From an uncultured Bacilli bacterium (GTDB lineage: Bacteria > Bacillota_I > Bacilli_A > RF39 > UBA660), in the NCBI GenBank assembly GCA_934101275.1, contig CAKOQM010000015.1:1-29617 (forward strand): a DNA stretch of 29,617 nt, given 5' to 3'. The position numbers and the translations under genes are program-made. This document shows positions 7,958 through 16,168 of the stretch, piece by piece (the stretch's first letter is position 1; every line of letters starts with the position of its first letter). The notes under the pieces are model-generated. The model saw nothing but the letters and a program-made list of their open reading frames with translations, searched no databases and had not been told where the DNA came from.

Positions 7958-8887
7958 ATGAAACATTATACCGTTTTAAAAAAAGAATCCATCGCAAACT
8001 TAAATATCAAAGAAGATGGCATCTATGTGGATGCTACTTTAGGTTATGCGGGTGATTCGAGTGAAATTTTAAAAAGATTAACGACAGGACACTTATATGC
8101 TTTTGATAGGGATAAAGAAGCCTGTCTTTATAGTAAGGAAAAATTAACTGAAATAGGTAGTAACTTTACTATTATTCATGATAAATATGTCAATATGAAA
8201 GACCGTTTAAAAGAATTCGGCGTGGAAAAAGTAGACGGTATATTGTTTGATCTTGGTGTTTCTTCACCTCAATTAGATGAAAATCGTGGCTTTAGTTTTA
8301 TGCGCGATGAAGTCCTTGATATGCGAATGAATAAAGAGGATGCTTTAACGGCTCAAGATGTTGTCAATAACTATTCTTATGACGAATTAAAAAGTCTTTT
8401 TTACCGTTATGGAGAAGAAAAGAAAAGTCCTTTTATTGCTAAAGAAATTGTGAAAGAAAGAGAGACGAAAACTCTTAAAACAACAGGAGAACTCGTTAAT
8501 TGCATCCAAAGGGCGGTTGGGGACAATTATTTTTATAAAACTCATCCCGAAAGAAATATTTTCCAAGCCATCCGTATTGAAGTAAATGAAGAATTATCAG
8601 GACTAGAAGCCGTTTTGCCAGATGCTATTTCTTTATTAAAGGATAAAGGACGTTTGGTTTTAGTAACATTTCACTCATTAGAAGATCGAATTGTTAAACA
8701 AACTTTTAAAAAATACAGTGAAGTACCCGAACCTTTAAAAGGCCTTCCCGTGATTCCTTCAGAGTATAAGCCTAAGCTAAAGCTTATTACCAAAAAGCCT
8801 ATTTTGCCAAGTGAAGAAGAATTAAAGGAAAATAGCCGGAGTAAAAGTGCCAAACTAAGGACGGCAGAAAGGATAATTTATGAGTAA
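7958..8887 (+). CDS. rsmH: 16S rRNA (cytosine1402-N4)-methyltransferase RsmH (MraW)
   Basis: A protein of 309 residues, normal for RsmH, which puts the N4-methyl on C1402 in the decoding centre using SAM. Seen motifs: the N-terminal HYTVLKKESI (family H-x-PVL), the SAM-binding VDATLGYAGDSSEIL, FDLGVSSPQLDENRGFSF, the HPERNIFQAIRIEVNEEL segment, and VTFHSLEDRIVKQ near the end. As in other bacteria it opens the division cluster and overlaps ftsL by eight bases. Unusually, no mraZ precedes it. The start follows GGATGGG. Confidence 0.97.
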   Translation: MKHYTVLKKESIANLNIKEDGIYVDATLGYAGDSSEILKRLTTGHLYAFDRDKEACLYSKEKLTEIGSNFTIIHDKYVNMKDRLKEFGVEKVDGILFDLGVSSPQLDENRGFSFMRDEVLDMRMNKEDALTAQDVVNNYSYDELKSLFYRYGEEKKSPFIAKEIVKERETKTLKTTGELVNCIQRAVGDNYFYKTHPERNIFQAIRIEVNEELSGLEAVLPDAISLLKDKGRLVLVTFHSLEDRIVKQTFKKYSEVPEPLKGLPVIPSEYKPKLKLITKKPILPSEEELKENSRSKSAKLRTAERIIYE

Positions 8888-9176
8888 ACAAAAGAAAAAA
8901 ACGATTTGCTTGTTGAAAGGTGAAAAGATTATGACGTTTTTACTTTTACTTACTATTTTGCTTTTCCCTATTTCAACCGTTTTTACTAAAGCGTTATTAT
9001 CAGAATCAAATATTGAACTTGAAAAATTAAAAAATCAAATTAATGAACAAGAGGGTATTAATGAATCATTAAGTATGCAAGTCGATGAACTCGCTAGTTT
9101 AGATAAAATCGAGGAAGTTGCTCAAGAAAAGGGCATGACATACAACAATAATAACATCAAGAATATAGGAGAATAA
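8880..9176 (+). CDS. ftsL: FtsL-like cell division protein
   Basis: A protein of 98 residues: a basic cytoplasmic N-terminus, one membrane segment (about 18-36) and an extracellular leucine-rich coiled coil ending in KIEEVAQEKGM, the usual FtsL/DivIC ending. FtsL proteins join FtsB/DivIC and activate FtsW-FtsI septal wall synthesis. The sequence is too variable for a name on similarity alone, so the call rests on size, topology and its place between rsmH and a class B PBP. Confidence 0.82.
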   Translation: MSKQKKKTICLLKGEKIMTFLLLLTILLFPISTVFTKALLSESNIELEKLKNQINEQEGINESLSMQVDELASLDKIEEVAQEKGMTYNNNNIKNIGE

Positions 9177-9187
9177 GGAGGAAAATC

Positions 9188-11335
9188 GTGAAAAAGGTAA
9201 ACAATAAACTTCGGAAAATCAATTTGAATTTGAAGATTACGATGCTTGTTGTGAGCCTTTTTTTTCTCGTTATCATTATCAAACTTTCTTATGTTGTTTT
9301 AAGTCCTAAAGTAGATGGTGTTAACTTGACCGAGTTTGCGAGTAACCGTAATACGACCAAGGAAACACTTTATGCTTCAAGGGGAATTATTTATGATGTG
9401 GACGGAAAACCTCTTGCTAAAAATACAAATTCTTATAAAATCATTGCCATTTTATCTCCTTCTAGAACAACCGATATGGAAAATCCTATGCATGTGGTGG
9501 ACAAAGAAAAAACCGCGACAACCATTTGCCAAGTTGTGGCTAAAACAGAAGAAAATAAAACCAAGTGCCATACAGATTTAGTGAGTTATTTAGGCCAAAA
9601 TCTTTATCAAGTAGAACTGGGTGGATGGGGAAAAATTAGTGAAGACGAACGGCAAGCTTTATTAAAAGAAGATTTACCGGGTATTGTTTTTGAAACCCTT
9701 GCTAAAAGAAGGCAATATATTAATTCTTCTTGGGCCTCTTATATCCTTGGTTATGCGCGAAGTAACGATGAAGGTGAAATTACAGGGGAAATGGGTATCG
9801 AAAGTTATTTTAATGATGAGTTAAAAGGTACGAATGGTTATACCGAATATGAAAAAGATGCCTATGGCTATAAAATGCCGACGAGTGAAGCTCAAGGTGT
9901 GGACGCGAAAAGTGGTAATGATGTTTATTTAACGCTTAATAGTGATGTGCAAAATATCTTAGAAAACGCCATTTCATCTTTTTCTAAAGATACTACTTTA
10001 GACTGGGCCAGTTTTACGGTGATGAACGCGAAAACAGGGGCCATCGTCGGTAGTGCCTCTAATCCAAACTTTAATCCCAATACCTTAGATGGTTTAAATA
10101 ACTACATGAGTCCTTTAGCCGGTTATGCTTACGAGCCAGGAAGTACCATGAAAATTTTCTCATGGCTAGCCTCTTTAGAAAACGGTTTATATAACGGTGA
10201 AGATAAATTTAGATCGGGTTCTATTACTCTAAGTGATGGTAAAACTAAGATTAAAGACTTTAACACCGTTGGATGGGGCGATATTACCTATGACACTGGT
10301 TTTGCATACTCTTCTAATGTTGCTGCAACTAACTTAGGTCTTAAACTAGGGGCAGCTAAATTAAGTGATTTTTATGATACGTTAGGTTTTGGTTACAAAA
10401 CGGGTATTACACTTCCAGCTGAATCTGAAGGCTTAATCGATTTTACTTACGAATCAGAACTAGCTAATGCTTCTTTTGGCCAAGGTATTCTAGTAACACC
10501 AATCCAACTTCTTCAAGCTATGACTATCTTTGCTAATGATGGGGTCATGGTAAAACCTTATATTGTTGATAAAATTGTTGATGAAAATAAAAACACTGTT
10601 TATGAGGCCAAAAAAACAGAAGTAGGTAAAGTAGCAAGTACTGAGTCTATTAATAAAATGAAACAACTTATGTATAATGTTGTTTATAATGGTTTTGATT
10701 ATAATAAAGGCTATGCACCTTCTAATGTTACTTTAATTGGAAAAACAGGAACTGCCCAGATAGCGTCATCAACAGGTGGCTATCAAACCGGTACGTATGA
10801 TTATATTAAATCTTTCTTAGGTTTATTCCCTTATGAAGATCCAGAGTATGTTGTTTATTTTGTAGCAAAAAAATCAACGGCTTCTTCTACTAAAATTACA
10901 AGTACCATCGCCAATGCTGTTAAAGATATCGCCAACATTTTAAGTGTTACTAATGAACAAAATGATGTAGATCATCAAAAAATTGTGACGGTTACTCAGT
11001 ACTTAAGTAAAGAAACTAATGTTGTTCAAGAAGAAATCAAAAAATTAGGCTTAAATCCTATTACTTTAGGAAATGGTAAATATATTATTAATCAATATCC
11101 TTTAGCGAATACAAAGACAATTACAGGTTCTAAAATGTTTTTGCTTACGAATGATAAAACTTATACTATGCCAGATGTAACAGGATGGAGTACAAATGAA
11201 ATTATAAGATTTTGTGAACTCATAAACTTACCTTATACTTTAAATGGTTATGGCAAAGTGAAACAAACAAATATTCCTGCTAACACCGTGATTGATGTTA
11301 CTAATATGACATTAGAAATCACTTTAGAAGCTTAA
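9188..11335 (+). CDS. Class B penicillin-binding protein (FtsI/PBP2x-like) with C-terminal PASTA region
   Basis: A peptidoglycan DD-transpeptidase of 715 residues that crosslinks septal wall. Order of parts: short cytoplasmic tail, one membrane anchor (about 18-38), a dimerisation domain beginning with the TLYASRGIIYD stretch, the transpeptidase domain, and about 120 C-terminal residues that look like PASTA repeats (YTMPDVTGWSTNEIIRFCE). Catalytic motifs are intact: S319-T-M-K322, S375-S-N377 and K519-T-G521. The PASTA ending and the place after ftsL fit PBP2x/PBP2B of Gram-positives. GGAGG precedes the GTG start. The wall-precursor genes that often follow (mraY, murD) are absent here. Confidence 0.95.
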   Translation: MKKVNNKLRKINLNLKITMLVVSLFFLVIIIKLSYVVLSPKVDGVNLTEFASNRNTTKETLYASRGIIYDVDGKPLAKNTNSYKIIAILSPSRTTDMENPMHVVDKEKTATTICQVVAKTEENKTKCHTDLVSYLGQNLYQVELGGWGKISEDERQALLKEDLPGIVFETLAKRRQYINSSWASYILGYARSNDEGEITGEMGIESYFNDELKGTNGYTEYEKDAYGYKMPTSEAQGVDAKSGNDVYLTLNSDVQNILENAISSFSKDTTLDWASFTVMNAKTGAIVGSASNPNFNPNTLDGLNNYMSPLAGYAYEPGSTMKIFSWLASLENGLYNGEDKFRSGSITLSDGKTKIKDFNTVGWGDITYDTGFAYSSNVAATNLGLKLGAAKLSDFYDTLGFGYKTGITLPAESEGLIDFTYESELANASFGQGILVTPIQLLQAMTIFANDGVMVKPYIVDKIVDENKNTVYEAKKTEVGKVASTESINKMKQLMYNVVYNGFDYNKGYAPSNVTLIGKTGTAQIASSTGGYQTGTYDYIKSFLGLFPYEDPEYVVYFVAKKSTASSTKITSTIANAVKDIANILSVTNEQNDVDHQKIVTVTQYLSKETNVVQEEIKKLGLNPITLGNGKYIINQYPLANTKTITGSKMFLLTNDKTYTMPDVTGWSTNEIIRFCELINLPYTLNGYGKVKQTNIPANTVIDVTNMTLEITLEA

Positions 11336-11358
11336 TGCCTTTAGTATAAAAATGTAAA

Positions 11359-11679
11359 ATGGAGAACAAAATAAAAATAATAACAATATGCGGAAGTTTA
11401 AAATTTATTAATGAAATGTTAGAAATAGCCGAGAAAAAAGAATTAGAAGGTAATTGTGTCTTATTACCTATCTATAATCCTAGAAGATCTAACAAAGATG
11501 ATTTTGCGGAAGAAGAATTATCAATACTTTCTCAAATGCATAAAGAAAAAATTAAAATATCTGACGCTATTTTAGTGGTAAACGTCAATAATTATATAGG
11601 TGCTAGTACCAAAAAAGAAATTGAATTTGCTAAATCATTAAATAAAGAAATTATCTATTATACAGATTGTATTAAATAA
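11359..11679 (+). CDS. Nucleoside 2-deoxyribosyltransferase-like small protein
   Basis: A protein of 106 residues with an N-terminal strand-turn ITICGSLKF (nucleotide-type glycine turn) and later KISDAILVVNVNNYIGASTKKEIEFAKSLNK cut in the typical way: an acidic Asp after a helix, then a strand and a Ser/Thr-rich turn. This matches the small deoxyribosyltransferase-like Rossmann proteins often annotated as hypothetical. The enzymatic role is inferred only from fold. No good ribosome-binding site precedes the ATG, so the start is uncertain. A terminator follows. Confidence 0.65.
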   Translation: MENKIKIITICGSLKFINEMLEIAEKKELEGNCVLLPIYNPRRSNKDDFAEEELSILSQMHKEKIKISDAILVVNVNNYIGASTKKEIEFAKSLNKEIIYYTDCIK

Positions 11680-11685
11680 ATTATT

Positions 11686-11722
11686 AAAAAGCTTGTTTCT
11701 TAATCTAGAAGCAAGTTTTTTT
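11686..11722 (+). terminator. Terminator after the deoxyribosyltransferase-like gene
   Basis: An A-rich arm with AGCTTGTTTCT pairs with AGAAGCAAGTT (two G-U pairs) and is followed by T7. Confidence 0.8.
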
Positions 11723-11767
11723 ATGCAAAATTAAAATTATACTGTTCCAAAAGTTACCACGCTTTAT

Positions 11768-11822
11768 AAGTTTTGGAAAAATATTTCCAAAACTTGATTT
11801 TGCGATAGTTTTAATGTATACT
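11768..11822 (+). promoter_or_regulatory. Promoter with an overlapping perfect palindrome (candidate operator)
   Basis: TTGATT (11794-11799) and TATACT (11817-11822) have a 17-base spacer. A perfect 12+12 inverted repeat, AAGTTTTGGAAA and TTTCCAAAACTT with a four-base centre (11768-11795), overlaps the -35. A further partial copy, TTCCAAAAGTT, lies about 30 bases upstream. There is no T-run, so it is more likely an operator than a terminator. Confidence 0.65.
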
Positions 11823-11841
11823 TAGTTTAGAGGTGAAATGT

Positions 11842-13047
11842 ATGATAAATAGAACAGAATATCTTGAACAATTAAAAAGATTTAAAGATAAAGATTTAAT
11901 AAAAGTTGTAACTGGTATCAGAAGATGTGGAAAGTCTACTTTGTTTGAGTTGTTTATAAACTATTTACAAGAAAGTGGAGTAGAAGAAGAACAAATAATA
12001 AAAATAAATCTAGAAGATGCAGATTATAATTTTGAAAACTACAAAGAATTATATGATTTCATAAATAAACAATTAGATTCCAAAAAGCAATATTATGTTT
12101 TTTTGGACGAAATTCAAAATGTACCTATGTTTCAAAAGGCTGTAGATAGTTTATATATAAAGAAGAATGTAGATGTATATATAACCGGTTCTAATGCTTA
12201 TTTGTTATCGGGAGAGTTAGCAACATTATTATCTGGAAGATATGTTGAAATAAAAATGTTACCTTTATCATTTAAAGAATATTTAAGTGCCTTCGAGAAT
12301 AAAGAAAAAAGCCGTTATGAATATTTTTTAGATTATATGAAAAATGGAGGAATGCCTGGAAATATCCCAATTCTTCAAGACAATCCAAATGATTTAGATA
12401 CTTATTTAGAGGGAATATTCACTACAATTGTTTATAAAGATATCATTACTAGAAATAATATAACAGATAGAATGATCTTAGAAAGTGTTTTAAAATTTAT
12501 ATTTGATAGTATTGGAAGTCCAATATCAACTAAAAAAATAAGCGATACTTTAACAAGTAAAGGAATGATTACTAGCAATCATACCGTAGAGAATTACATA
12601 ACTGCTTTTATCGATAGTTTCTTAATATATAAAGCAGAAAGGTTCGATGTGAAAGGTAAGAATTTACTTGCCAGAGATTATAAGTATTATGTAGCAGATC
12701 CTGGACTAAGAAGTTATTTATTAGGCAAAAAAGCTGATAGTGATATGGGCCATATTTTAGAAAATATAGTGTATTTAGAGTTATTAAGACGAGGTTATAA
12801 AGTATATGTTGGAAAAGTAGGCGAGCTAGAAGTAGATTTTGTGGCTGAAAATAGAAATGGTCTAAAATACTATCAAGTGGCACTATCTGTTCGAGATGAA
12901 AAAGTTTTAGAAAGAGAGTTAAGATCATTACAAAAAACGGGAGATCATTATCCTAAATATTTGATAACATTAGATATGGATTTAGAAGCTGATTATGATG
13001 GAATAACAAAAATCAATGTTATTGATTGGTTATTAAATGATAAATAA
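11842..13047 (+). CDS. AAA (AAA_14) ATPase with DUF4143 domain
   Basis: A protein of 401 residues. The N-terminal P-loop domain has Walker A GIRRCGKST (residues 25-33) and Walker B YVFLDEIQ with D89-E90, then the sensor-like YITGSNAYLLSGEL. A winged-helix segment follows, and then the DUF4143 C-terminus, whose ELEVDFVAE stretch resembles a PD-(D/E)XK core. These proteins are widespread and often multicopy in gut bacteria; function is unclear, with toxin-antitoxin or defence-like roles proposed. The start at 11842 was chosen over an upstream in-frame GTG because AGAGGTG sits six bases before it. It has its own promoter and palindrome, so it is a single-gene unit. Confidence 0.9.
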   Translation: MINRTEYLEQLKRFKDKDLIKVVTGIRRCGKSTLFELFINYLQESGVEEEQIIKINLEDADYNFENYKELYDFINKQLDSKKQYYVFLDEIQNVPMFQKAVDSLYIKKNVDVYITGSNAYLLSGELATLLSGRYVEIKMLPLSFKEYLSAFENKEKSRYEYFLDYMKNGGMPGNIPILQDNPNDLDTYLEGIFTTIVYKDIITRNNITDRMILESVLKFIFDSIGSPISTKKISDTLTSKGMITSNHTVENYITAFIDSFLIYKAERFDVKGKNLLARDYKYYVADPGLRSYLLGKKADSDMGHILENIVYLELLRRGYKVYVGKVGELEVDFVAENRNGLKYYQVALSVRDEKVLERELRSLQKTGDHYPKYLITLDMDLEADYDGITKINVIDWLLNDK

Positions 13048-13066
13048 AAATATTGGAGGAAAGAAA

Positions 13067-13108
13067 ATGAAAACTTTAGAAGGAATTACAGTAAGTAAAA
13101 TCAATTAG
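13067..13108 (+). other. Thirteen-codon ORF, possible gene remnant
   Basis: ATG to TAG encodes MKTLEGITVSKIN, preceded by a strong TTGGAGGAAAG site. It starts 20 bases after the ATPase gene. Either a very small peptide or the start of a lost gene; the 85 bases after it show no coding signal. Confidence 0.3.
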
Positions 13109-13194
13109 TAACAAATCAATACTAAATGTTATAGAATCTAAATTATAGTTTTGATGGTTTGATAAATTTGGACTCCGTCATTGGTTAAAAAAAC

Positions 13195-13224
13195 TTGAAT
13201 TTTTCATGGTTACTAGTATATAAT
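13195..13224 (+). promoter_or_regulatory. Promoter of the T-box-glyQS-tdk transcript
   Basis: TTGAAT and a perfect TATAAT with an 18-base spacer. The expected start is near 13231. Confidence 0.7.
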
Positions 13225-13230
13225 GTGTTT

Positions 13231-13350
13231 ATACAAGCGATGAAGGTGTGGAAAACTGGAGCTATATAAATAAAAGGGATTCTTCTTTGAATAAGTAAGG
13301 TGGAACCGCGGGTATTAACTCGTCCTTACATTATTTGAAGAAGTTTTTTT
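13231..13350 (+). promoter_or_regulatory. T-box riboswitch (glycine), unusually short
   Basis: The T-box core, AAGGTGGAACCGCGGG (13297-13312), and its partner CGTCCTTA (13321-13328) are canonical: uncharged tRNA pairs its CCA end with this bulge. The competing terminator pairs 13282-13300 with 13324-13343 and ends in T7. Upstream, AGCGATGAAG resembles the 5' side of Stem I, but the usual 100-base Stem I is missing: only about 65 bases separate the predicted start from the core. GGA in CTGGAGCT is the best specifier candidate, consistent with glycine. It controls the glycyl-tRNA synthetase just downstream. Confidence 0.88.
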
Positions 13351-13377
13351 CTTTTTAAAAAAGAGAGGATGAGAAAA

Positions 13378-14751
13378 ATGAATGTAACAATGGAAATGTT
13401 AGTGAATTATTGTAAACAATATGGTTATATTTTCCAAGGAAGTGAAATTTATGGAGGATTATCTAATACTTGGGATTATGGTTCTTTAGGGGTAGAACTT
13501 AAAAATAATGTTCGTAAGATGTGGTGGAAAAAATTTATCCAAGAAAATCCTTATAACTATGGACTTGATTCGGCTATTTTAATGAATCCAGAAGTTTGGG
13601 TAGCAAGTGGCCATGTAGCTTCTTTTGCGGATCCCTTAATTGACTGTAAAAGATGTAAAACTCGTCATAGAGCCGATAAACTTATTGAAGAGTTTACAGA
13701 CGGTGCTGAAACAGGTGATGGTTGGGATGCCGAAAAACTAGAAAATTATATTAAAGACAAACATATTATTTGTCCTAATTGTGGTGCTTGTGATTTTACA
13801 CCAATTAGACAATTCAACCTTTTATTTGAGACTCATCAAGGTGTTACAGAAGATACAAAAAGTAAAGTTTATTTAAGAGGAGAAACAGCTCAAGGTATCT
13901 TCGTTAACTTCTTAAACGTTCAAAGAAGCATGCGGGCAAAAGTGCCTTTTGGTATCGGTCAAACAGGTAAGAGTTTTCGTAATGAAATAACGCCAGGAAA
14001 CTTTACTTTTAGAACACGAGAATTTGAACAAATGGAACTGGAATTTTTCTGCAAACCCGGTACGGATTTAGAGTGGTTTGGTTACTATAAAAACTTCTGT
14101 TTAGATTTTTTAAAAGATTTAGGTATTAATAAAGATAACTTAAGATATCGTGATCATGAAAAAGAAGAATTATCTTTCTATAGTAAAGCAACGACGGATA
14201 TTGAATATAAATATCCTATGGGCTGGGGTGAACTTTGGGGAATTGCCGATCGTACCGATTACGATTTAGGCGTTCATCAAGAACATTCTAAACAAGATTT
14301 AAGATATTTAGACCCGGTTACAAATGAAAAATATTTACCGTATGTTATTGAACCTTCGGTTGGTTTAGACCGTTTAGTTCTTGCTTTACTTGCGGATGCT
14401 TATAAGGAAGAGGTTTTAGAAAATGAAAACCGTTTAGTTTTAAAAATTCATCCTGCTTTAGCCCCTTATAAAGTAACTCTTTTACCTTTAATCAAAAAAC
14501 ATCATAGTGAAAAAGCAATGGCTCTTTATGGCGATTTAGCAAAAGATTTTATGTGTACATATGATGAAGCTGGTTCTATTGGTAAGAGATATCGTAGAAG
14601 TGATGCAATAGGTACTCCTTTGTGTATTACGATCGATGATGAAACACTAAACAACAATACGGTTACGGTAAGAGATAGAGATACTATGGAACAAATCACT
14701 ATGGATATTAAAGATTTAAAAGCCTATATTCATGAAAGAGTCGATATGTAA
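13378..14751 (+). CDS. glyQS: Glycyl-tRNA synthetase, single-chain dimeric type
   Basis: A class II synthetase of 457 residues that charges tRNA-Gly, of the alpha2 kind (not the GlyQ/GlyS tetramer). Seen: an N-terminal GYIFQGSEIYGGLSNTWDYG, a zinc-type module (CKRC and CPNC), RGETAQGIFVNF, motif 2 around FRNEITPGNFTFRTREFE, motif 3 EPSVGLDRLVLALL, and a C-terminal anticodon-binding domain with the KRYRRSDAIGTP turn. The start at 13378 is preferred because GAGAGG lies nine bases before it; the earlier ATG at 13369 touches that site. The gene is under T-box control and overlaps tdk by one base. Confidence 0.95.
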   Translation: MNVTMEMLVNYCKQYGYIFQGSEIYGGLSNTWDYGSLGVELKNNVRKMWWKKFIQENPYNYGLDSAILMNPEVWVASGHVASFADPLIDCKRCKTRHRADKLIEEFTDGAETGDGWDAEKLENYIKDKHIICPNCGACDFTPIRQFNLLFETHQGVTEDTKSKVYLRGETAQGIFVNFLNVQRSMRAKVPFGIGQTGKSFRNEITPGNFTFRTREFEQMELEFFCKPGTDLEWFGYYKNFCLDFLKDLGINKDNLRYRDHEKEELSFYSKATTDIEYKYPMGWGELWGIADRTDYDLGVHQEHSKQDLRYLDPVTNEKYLPYVIEPSVGLDRLVLALLADAYKEEVLENENRLVLKIHPALAPYKVTLLPLIKKHHSEKAMALYGDLAKDFMCTYDEAGSIGKRYRRSDAIGTPLCITIDDETLNNNTVTVRDRDTMEQITMDIKDLKAYIHERVDM

Positions 14752-15320
14752 TGGCGAAACTTTATTTCCGCTACGGGGCTATGGGTGCTAGCAAAACAGC
14801 AAACATGCTCATGGTACGTTATAATTATTTGGAAAGAGGTCAAGAGGTAGTCGTTTTAAAACCTCGGTGTGAAAAAAGAGACGGTTTATCAAAAATCAAA
14901 TCACGCATTGGTCTTGAAGCTAAGTGTATCTATGTGGAAGATTTTTTAGAACATTTTTTTGAAGAACCCTATAAATATGATTGTATTTTAGTGGATGAAG
15001 TTCAATTTTTATCTGCTAATCAAATTTTTGACCTAGCGAAGATTGTTGACGATTATGATATTCCTGTGATTTGTTATGGCCTTAAAACCGATTTTCAAAG
15101 TCATTTGTTTGAAGGCAGTAAGCGTCTTTTAGAACTCGCAAATGTTATTGAGGAAGTACCAACTATTTGCTGGTGTGGTAAAAAAGCAATTATGAATGCT
15201 CGGGTGCTAGATGGAAAAGTGGTTGATGAGGGTAGTCAAATGTTACTAGGTGGTAATGAATCTTATATTTCTTTATGTCGTAAGCATTATTTTGCTAAAG
15301 ATATAGGACCTAAAAGATGA
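14751..15320 (+). CDS. tdk: Thymidine kinase
   Basis: A type II thymidine kinase of 189 residues that phosphorylates thymidine in salvage with ATP. P-loop GAMGASKT (residues 9-16), catalytic region VDEVQFL, the lasso region, and zinc Cys residues (CWCGKKA and CRKHY) are all present. It is joined to glyQS by a TAATG overlap and to the following broken gene by ATGA, so it should share the T-box-controlled transcript. Confidence 0.95.
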   Translation: MAKLYFRYGAMGASKTANMLMVRYNYLERGQEVVVLKPRCEKRDGLSKIKSRIGLEAKCIYVEDFLEHFFEEPYKYDCILVDEVQFLSANQIFDLAKIVDDYDIPVICYGLKTDFQSHLFEGSKRLLELANVIEEVPTICWCGKKAIMNARVLDGKVVDEGSQMLLGGNESYISLCRKHYFAKDIGPKR

Positions 15321-15718
15321 AAGAAAAATATGTTATGAAAATAGAACTAAAAATAGAGAGACTTATTTTTATTAAATTAAATGATCTAGGGAAATTTGTT
15401 GCTATAGATAGTGTTACAAAATAAGAATGTATTATAGAATCGGCTGCTCTGTTTGGCGATAATCATTATGGCTTTTTTATAGATTGTTTAGAAAATCAAA
15501 CTTTTTATTTAATTTCAAGTCAAGTTAAAGGCGTTGCCATAGAAATTTATGAAGAAGGAAAATATCATCCTTGGAAATTTAAGAAGGATGGCACTTTTTT
15601 ATCAAATGCTCAATTTAATGAATTTTCAAGACGTGATTGGGAATATTTGCAAAAACTTTTCCAAGGATATAAAAAAGAAGATATGGAAAAGGCAATCGCC
15701 TTAAAAAGACAATTTTGA
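15317..15718 (+). pseudogene. Gene of unknown family broken by one in-frame stop
   Basis: From the ATG at 15317 (ATGA overlap with tdk) one frame stays open for 134 codons except for a single TAA at 15422-15424 (codon 36), ending in TGA at 15718. After the stop the frame still reads like protein (GDNHYGFFIDCLENQTFYL, then RRDWEYLQKLFQGYKKEDM), and no good start or ribosome-binding site follows the TAA. It is a recent nonsense mutation or a sequence error. I do not recognise the family. Confidence 0.65.
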
Positions 15719-15729
15719 GCGTATTTTAT

Positions 15730-15758
15730 TTGACAGTACTATAAGAATTTGATAGAAT
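15730..15758 (+). promoter_or_regulatory. Promoter of the rplU-prp-rpmA operon
   Basis: A consensus TTGACA and TAGAAT with a 17-base spacer, about 110 bases before rplU. Confidence 0.85.
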
Positions 15759-15764
15759 GGATAT

Positions 15765-15860
15765 GTTTTTGAAAGCCATTAGCTTTTATAAAACCGCACG
15801 AACTGGGTTATAAAAACCGTTTGGTTACCTTACTTCGGCGAGTCTTAAATAATTAAAGGA
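15765..15860 (+). promoter_or_regulatory. Ribosomal protein L21 leader RNA
   Basis: The stretch between the promoter and rplU contains several short complementary segments (for example AACTGGGTTATAAAAACC and ACTTCGGCGAGT) and sits where the Firmicutes L21 leader is found, which is thought to bind L21 or a partner and repress the operon. The call rests mainly on position. Confidence 0.6.
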
Positions 15861-15868
15861 GGTAAAAA

Positions 15869-16168
15869 ATGAAAGCTATATTTGTTACAGGTGGTAAACA
15901 ATATTATGTTTCTGAAGGAGATACTATCTATGTTGAAAAATTACCTAACGAAGTTGGTACAGAAGTAGAATTTACAGATGTTTTATTCGTTGATGGAAAA
16001 TCTGGAAATCCTACTGTTAAAGGTGCTAAAGTTGTTGGTACTGTTGAAAAACATGGCCGTCAAAAGAAGATTATTGTCTTCAAATATCGTCCTAAGAAAA
16101 AATATCGTAAAACTCAAGGTCATAGACAACCTTATACTAAAGTTACGATTAAGAAAATTGTTAAATAA
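15869..16168 (+). CDS. rplU: 50S ribosomal protein L21
   Basis: 99 residues, full length. Typical features are the start MKAIFVTGGKQYYVSEGD, the central VGTEVEFTDVLFVDG, and the very basic C-terminus with KYRPKKKYRKTQGHRQ. It binds 23S rRNA early in 50S assembly. AAAGGAGG precedes it, and its stop shares one base with the start of prp. Confidence 0.97.
   Translation: MKAIFVTGGKQYYVSEGDTIYVEKLPNEVGTEVEFTDVLFVDGKSGNPTVKGAKVVGTVEKHGRQKKIIVFKYRPKKKYRKTQGHRQPYTKVTIKKIVK

Noticed and set aside
11768..11795. Reading the palindrome before the DUF4143 gene as a terminator
   Set aside because: There is no T-run after it, a proper terminator already lies at 11686-11722, and it overlaps the -35.
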